Shown: positions 6,203-8,026 of the stretch, piece by piece
Numbering within the stretch: position 1 is the first letter of the stretch
Layout of the letters: the number at the start of each line of letters is the position of its first letter
Origin: Neofamilia sp964346535
Lineage (GTDB): Bacteria > Bacillota > Clostridia > Tissierellales > Peptoniphilaceae
NCBI GenBank assembly: GCA_964346535.1
Contig: CAYFUN010000039.1
Location: 1-8,026, forward strand
Length of the DNA: 8,026 nt
Direction: 5' to 3'
Notes under the pieces: generated by a model
Told to the model about the DNA's origin: nothing
The model's database searches: none
The model's input: the letters and a program-made list of their open reading frames with translations, nothing else
Made by a program: the position numbers and the translations under genes

Positions 6203-6493
6203 TTAGTCCACCACCTTTGGCACGACAAAGTATGAGTTCTTCCTAGTTGGAGCATTTGCTAGCACTTCATCTAGGTCTAGGCTTTCAATTTGGTCGTCGT
6301 CTCTTAAATAAGAAGTTTCATCTTCAAAGGGATAGACCATTGGCTCAATGCCGTCAGTATCTATTTCTTCTAAAAGCCTTAAGTCATCTTCTAACAGTTC
6401 AAAATCTTTTTCTAAAAGGTCTTTCTCCTCGTCAGAAAGTTTAAACTGATAAAGTAAGGCTAGGTCATCCATTTTTTCTCTTGTAATAGTCAT
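6203..6493 (-). CDS. gatC: Asp/Glu-tRNA(Asn/Gln) amidotransferase subunit C
   Basis: GatC is the small non-catalytic subunit that wraps around GatA and stabilises the GatA-GatB complex. This 96-aa protein has the normal length and layout: an N-terminal helical hairpin (MDDLALLYQFKLSDEEKDLL, about residues 8-27), a second helix with LRLLEEIDTDGIEPMVYP (38-55), a linker with YLRDDD, and the typical end LANAPTRKNSYFVVPKVVD. The ATG at 6493 follows asnS by 23 bp. Its ribosome site is weak (AAAGTGAG, about eight bases upstream), so it may depend on ribosomes coming from asnS. Its 3' end carries the gatA ribosome site, and its stop is one base from the gatA start, favouring matched subunit production. 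Confidence 0.96.
   Translation of the reverse strand: MTITREKMDDLALLYQFKLSDEEKDLLEKDFELLEDDLRLLEEIDTDGIEPMVYPFEDETSYLRDDDQIESLDLDEVLANAPTRKNSYFVVPKVVD
6211..6218 (-). promoter_or_regulatory. Ribosome binding site of gatA inside the gatC 3' end
   Basis: AAAGGTGG on the minus strand lies nine bases before ATG 6201, within the gatC codons for PKVV. It decides the gatA start: the alternative ATG at 6255 would add 18 residues that do not resemble GatA. The G-T interruption makes it weaker than the gatB site (AGGAGGT). Confidence 0.65.
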
Positions 6494-6516
6494 CTATAAG
6501 CTCACTTTCTTCTGTC

Positions 6517-7905
6517 CTACTTGTCCTTAGACATTGAGTTTACAGTTCTTGGATAAGGGATTACGTCTCTAATGTTTTTCATGCCAGTCATATACATAAC
6601 CATTCTTTCAAAACCAAGACCGTAACCAGAGTGAACAACTCCACCAAACCTTCTAAGGTCAGTGTACCACTTGTAGTCTTCTGGCTTAATTCCCTTTTCT
6701 TCCATCATCTTTAATAATTTTTCTTCGTCGTCTTCCCTTTGAGATCCGCCAATAAGTTCACCAATGCCAGGAACAAGTAAGTCCATAGCAGCAACAGTTT
6801 TGCCGTCGTCATTTAATTTCATATAGAAAGACTTGATGTCCTTTGGATAGTCAGTAACAAAAATTGGTCCCTTAAAAACTTCTTCAGTCAAATATCTTTC
6901 GTGTTCAGTTTGTAAATCAACTCCCCAAGACACAGGATATTTAAAGTCGACATCGGCCTTTTCTAAAATTTCAATAGCTTCAGTATAAGAAACTCTTTTA
7001 AATTCAGAATTCAAAACATTGTTAAGTCTATCAATAAGACCCTTGTCTACAAAGCTGTTAAAGAAATTAATTTCTTCAGGCAGAGACTCCATAACATATT
7101 TAATAATGTACTTGACCATGTCTTCAGCTAGGTCCATGTTGGCATTGTTGTCGCCAAAGGCAATTTCAGGTTCAATCATCCAAAACTCTGCTGCGTGTCT
7201 TGGAGTATTAGAATTTTCTGCCCTAAAAGTTGGTCCAAAAGTGTAGACCTTGTCATAGGCCATGGCAAAACCTTCAAGCTCAAGTTGGCCAGAAACAGTT
7301 AGGTGAGATTCTGACCCGAAAAAGTCCTTGCTATAATCTACCTTGCCGTCGTCGCCTTTAATAGGATCGTCTAAGTCCATAGTAGTAACCCTAAACATTT
7401 CTCCAGCACCTTCAGCATCAGATGCAGTTATAAGAGGGGTGTGAACATAGACAAAGCCTCTTTCATTAAAGAACTTGTGAATGGCAAAGGCCAGCTCAGA
7501 ACGAACTCTAAAAGTTGCGTTGTAGGTATTGGTCCTTGGTCTTAGAGAAGGCATAGTCCTTAAAAACTCTAAAGTGTGTCTCTTGTTTTGTAGAGGATAG
7601 TCCTTGGCAGAATCGTGAAGAATTTTAATCTCTTCAGCAACAAGTTCAAACTTTTGCTTGCCACCTTGGGCCTTAACAAGTTTTCCCCTGACATTAACAG
7701 CAGCTGACAGACCAAGTTGAAAAACTTCCTTAAAATTTTCCATATCTCCGTCAACGACAACTTGAAGAGTATCAAAAAAACTTCCATCATTAATTTCTAA
7801 AAAACCAATATTCTTTGACTCCCTGGACTTTCTAATCCAACCATTAACTTCTATCTCCTTGTCTAAAAAACTTTCATAGTCTCTAAACAAATCTTTTATT
7901 CTCAT
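6517..7905 (-). CDS. asnS: Asparaginyl-tRNA synthetase (AsnRS)
   Basis: AsnRS is a class IIb synthetase that activates asparagine with ATP and charges tRNA-Asn in the cytoplasm. At 462 aa it has the bacterial length (the E. coli enzyme is 466). Seen: the N-terminal OB-fold anticodon-binding domain, about residues 15-105 (IEVNGWIRKSRESKNIGFLEIND); the hinge with RTMPSLRPRT; catalytic-domain elements HTPLIT (155-160) and DFFGSESHLTVSGQLELE (194-211); motif 2 FRAENSNTPRHAAEFWMIEPE (about 227-247); and motif 3 GYGLGFERMVMYMTGMKNIRDVIPYPR (about 427-453). The RAENSNT and GLGFER forms separate it from AspRS, and the OB domain separates it from AsnA asparagine synthetase. AAGGAGTGAT sits a few bases before the ATG. 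It is the first gene of the operon with gatCAB. Having both AsnRS and GatCAB suggests that GatCAB mainly makes Gln-tRNA-Gln here. Confidence 0.97.
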   Translation of the reverse strand: MRIKDLFRDYESFLDKEIEVNGWIRKSRESKNIGFLEINDGSFFDTLQVVVDGDMENFKEVFQLGLSAAVNVRGKLVKAQGGKQKFELVAEEIKILHDSAKDYPLQNKRHTLEFLRTMPSLRPRTNTYNATFRVRSELAFAIHKFFNERGFVYVHTPLITASDAEGAGEMFRVTTMDLDDPIKGDDGKVDYSKDFFGSESHLTVSGQLELEGFAMAYDKVYTFGPTFRAENSNTPRHAAEFWMIEPEIAFGDNNANMDLAEDMVKYIIKYVMESLPEEINFFNSFVDKGLIDRLNNVLNSEFKRVSYTEAIEILEKADVDFKYPVSWGVDLQTEHERYLTEEVFKGPIFVTDYPKDIKSFYMKLNDDGKTVAAMDLLVPGIGELIGGSQREDDEEKLLKMMEEKGIKPEDYKWYTDLRRFGGVVHSGYGLGFERMVMYMTGMKNIRDVIPYPRTVNSMSKDK

Positions 7906-7955
7906 CAGATCACTCCTTACATAATCTATTCTTTTTCAATCAAAATTTTAATCCT

Positions 7956-7984
7956 ATTATATAATATTACAATATTTTATAAAA
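7956..7984 (-). promoter_or_regulatory. Probable promoter of the asnS-gatCAB operon
   Basis: On the minus strand a perfect TATAAT (7956-7961) lies in the context TATATAATAGG, with a poor -35 box, TTTTAT (7979-7984), 17 bp upstream. The predicted start is near 7949, giving a 5' leader of about 44 nt. That is too short for a T-box or other large riboswitch. The -35 assignment is weak because the surroundings are almost pure A/T. Confidence 0.5.
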
Positions 7985-8026
7985 TAAATAAATAGCCCAG
8001 CCCCTTAATTCATAGATCTTTCAATT
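7985..8026. other. Right-edge intergenic DNA, no gene seen
   Basis: No coding signal is visible. A short GC-rich block, reading GGGGCTGGGCT on the minus strand (about 7994-8004), stands out in A/T-rich surroundings and is followed leftward by T-rich sequence. It could be the 3' arm of a terminator for a gene beyond the right edge, but no matching 5' arm is present in the window. Confidence 0.3.

Noticed and set aside
6202..6255. 18-residue N-terminal extension of GatA starting inside gatC
   Set aside because: The extra residues are unlike GatA, overlap well-conserved gatC sequence in another frame, and lack a better ribosome site than the ATG at 6201.
7569..7790. Minus-strand 73-aa frame inside asnS
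   Set aside because: It is an alternative frame within the conserved OB-fold domain of AsnRS and shows no protein-like features.
7906..8026. T-box riboswitch upstream of asnS
   Set aside because: No AGGGTGGNACCGCG-like T-box bulge or antiterminator is visible, and the predicted leader is only about 44 nt. A more distant one beyond the window cannot be excluded.

Overview
The window is about 8 kb of AT-rich (clearly below 50% GC) bacterial DNA in which every recognisable gene lies on the minus strand. Strong AGGAGG-type ribosome sites, sigma-A-like promoters, the XRE/six-TM membrane protein pair and a GatCAB amidotransferase point to a low-GC Gram-positive (Firmicutes). An anaerobic coccus of the Tissierellia/Peptoniphilaceae type is my best guess, but that is inference without database support.

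Reading in the direction of transcription (right to left): an AT-rich promoter region (7906-8026) drives a compact four-gene operon, asnS (asparaginyl-tRNA synthetase), gatC, gatA and gatB (the three subunits of the Asp/Glu-tRNA amidotransferase). It ends at a clear rho-independent terminator (3430-3460). The genes are 23 bp apart, 1 bp apart and overlapping by 13 bp, so they are probably co-transcribed and partly translationally coupled. Together they supply amide aminoacyl-tRNAs: AsnRS charges tRNA-Asn directly, while GatCAB converts Glu-tRNA-Gln (and possibly Asp-tRNA-Asn) by transamidation.

Next comes an intergenic region (3190-3469) with an unusual structure: a GGGGACA/TGTCCCC hairpin of REP type, an AT-rich patch, and an exact 100-N assembly gap flanked on both sides by the same 13-mer built on a TTGACAA palindrome. 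It is the promoter/operator region of a two-gene cassette: a 72-aa XRE-family repressor and an overlapping six-TM membrane protein resembling DUF3169, closed by its own terminator (2213-2240).

The left 2.17 kb is tex, an S1-domain RNA-binding protein with YqgF-like and helix-hairpin-helix domains, running off the left edge almost complete. Its promoter sits so close to the only plausible start codon that the transcript looks leaderless.

Most of the window is housekeeping. The parts worth a second look are the repeat/operator array hidden by the gap, the leaderless tex promoter, the REP-like hairpin, and two oddities in GatA (an N-terminus about 40 residues short, and Asp in place of the Gly before the catalytic Ser).
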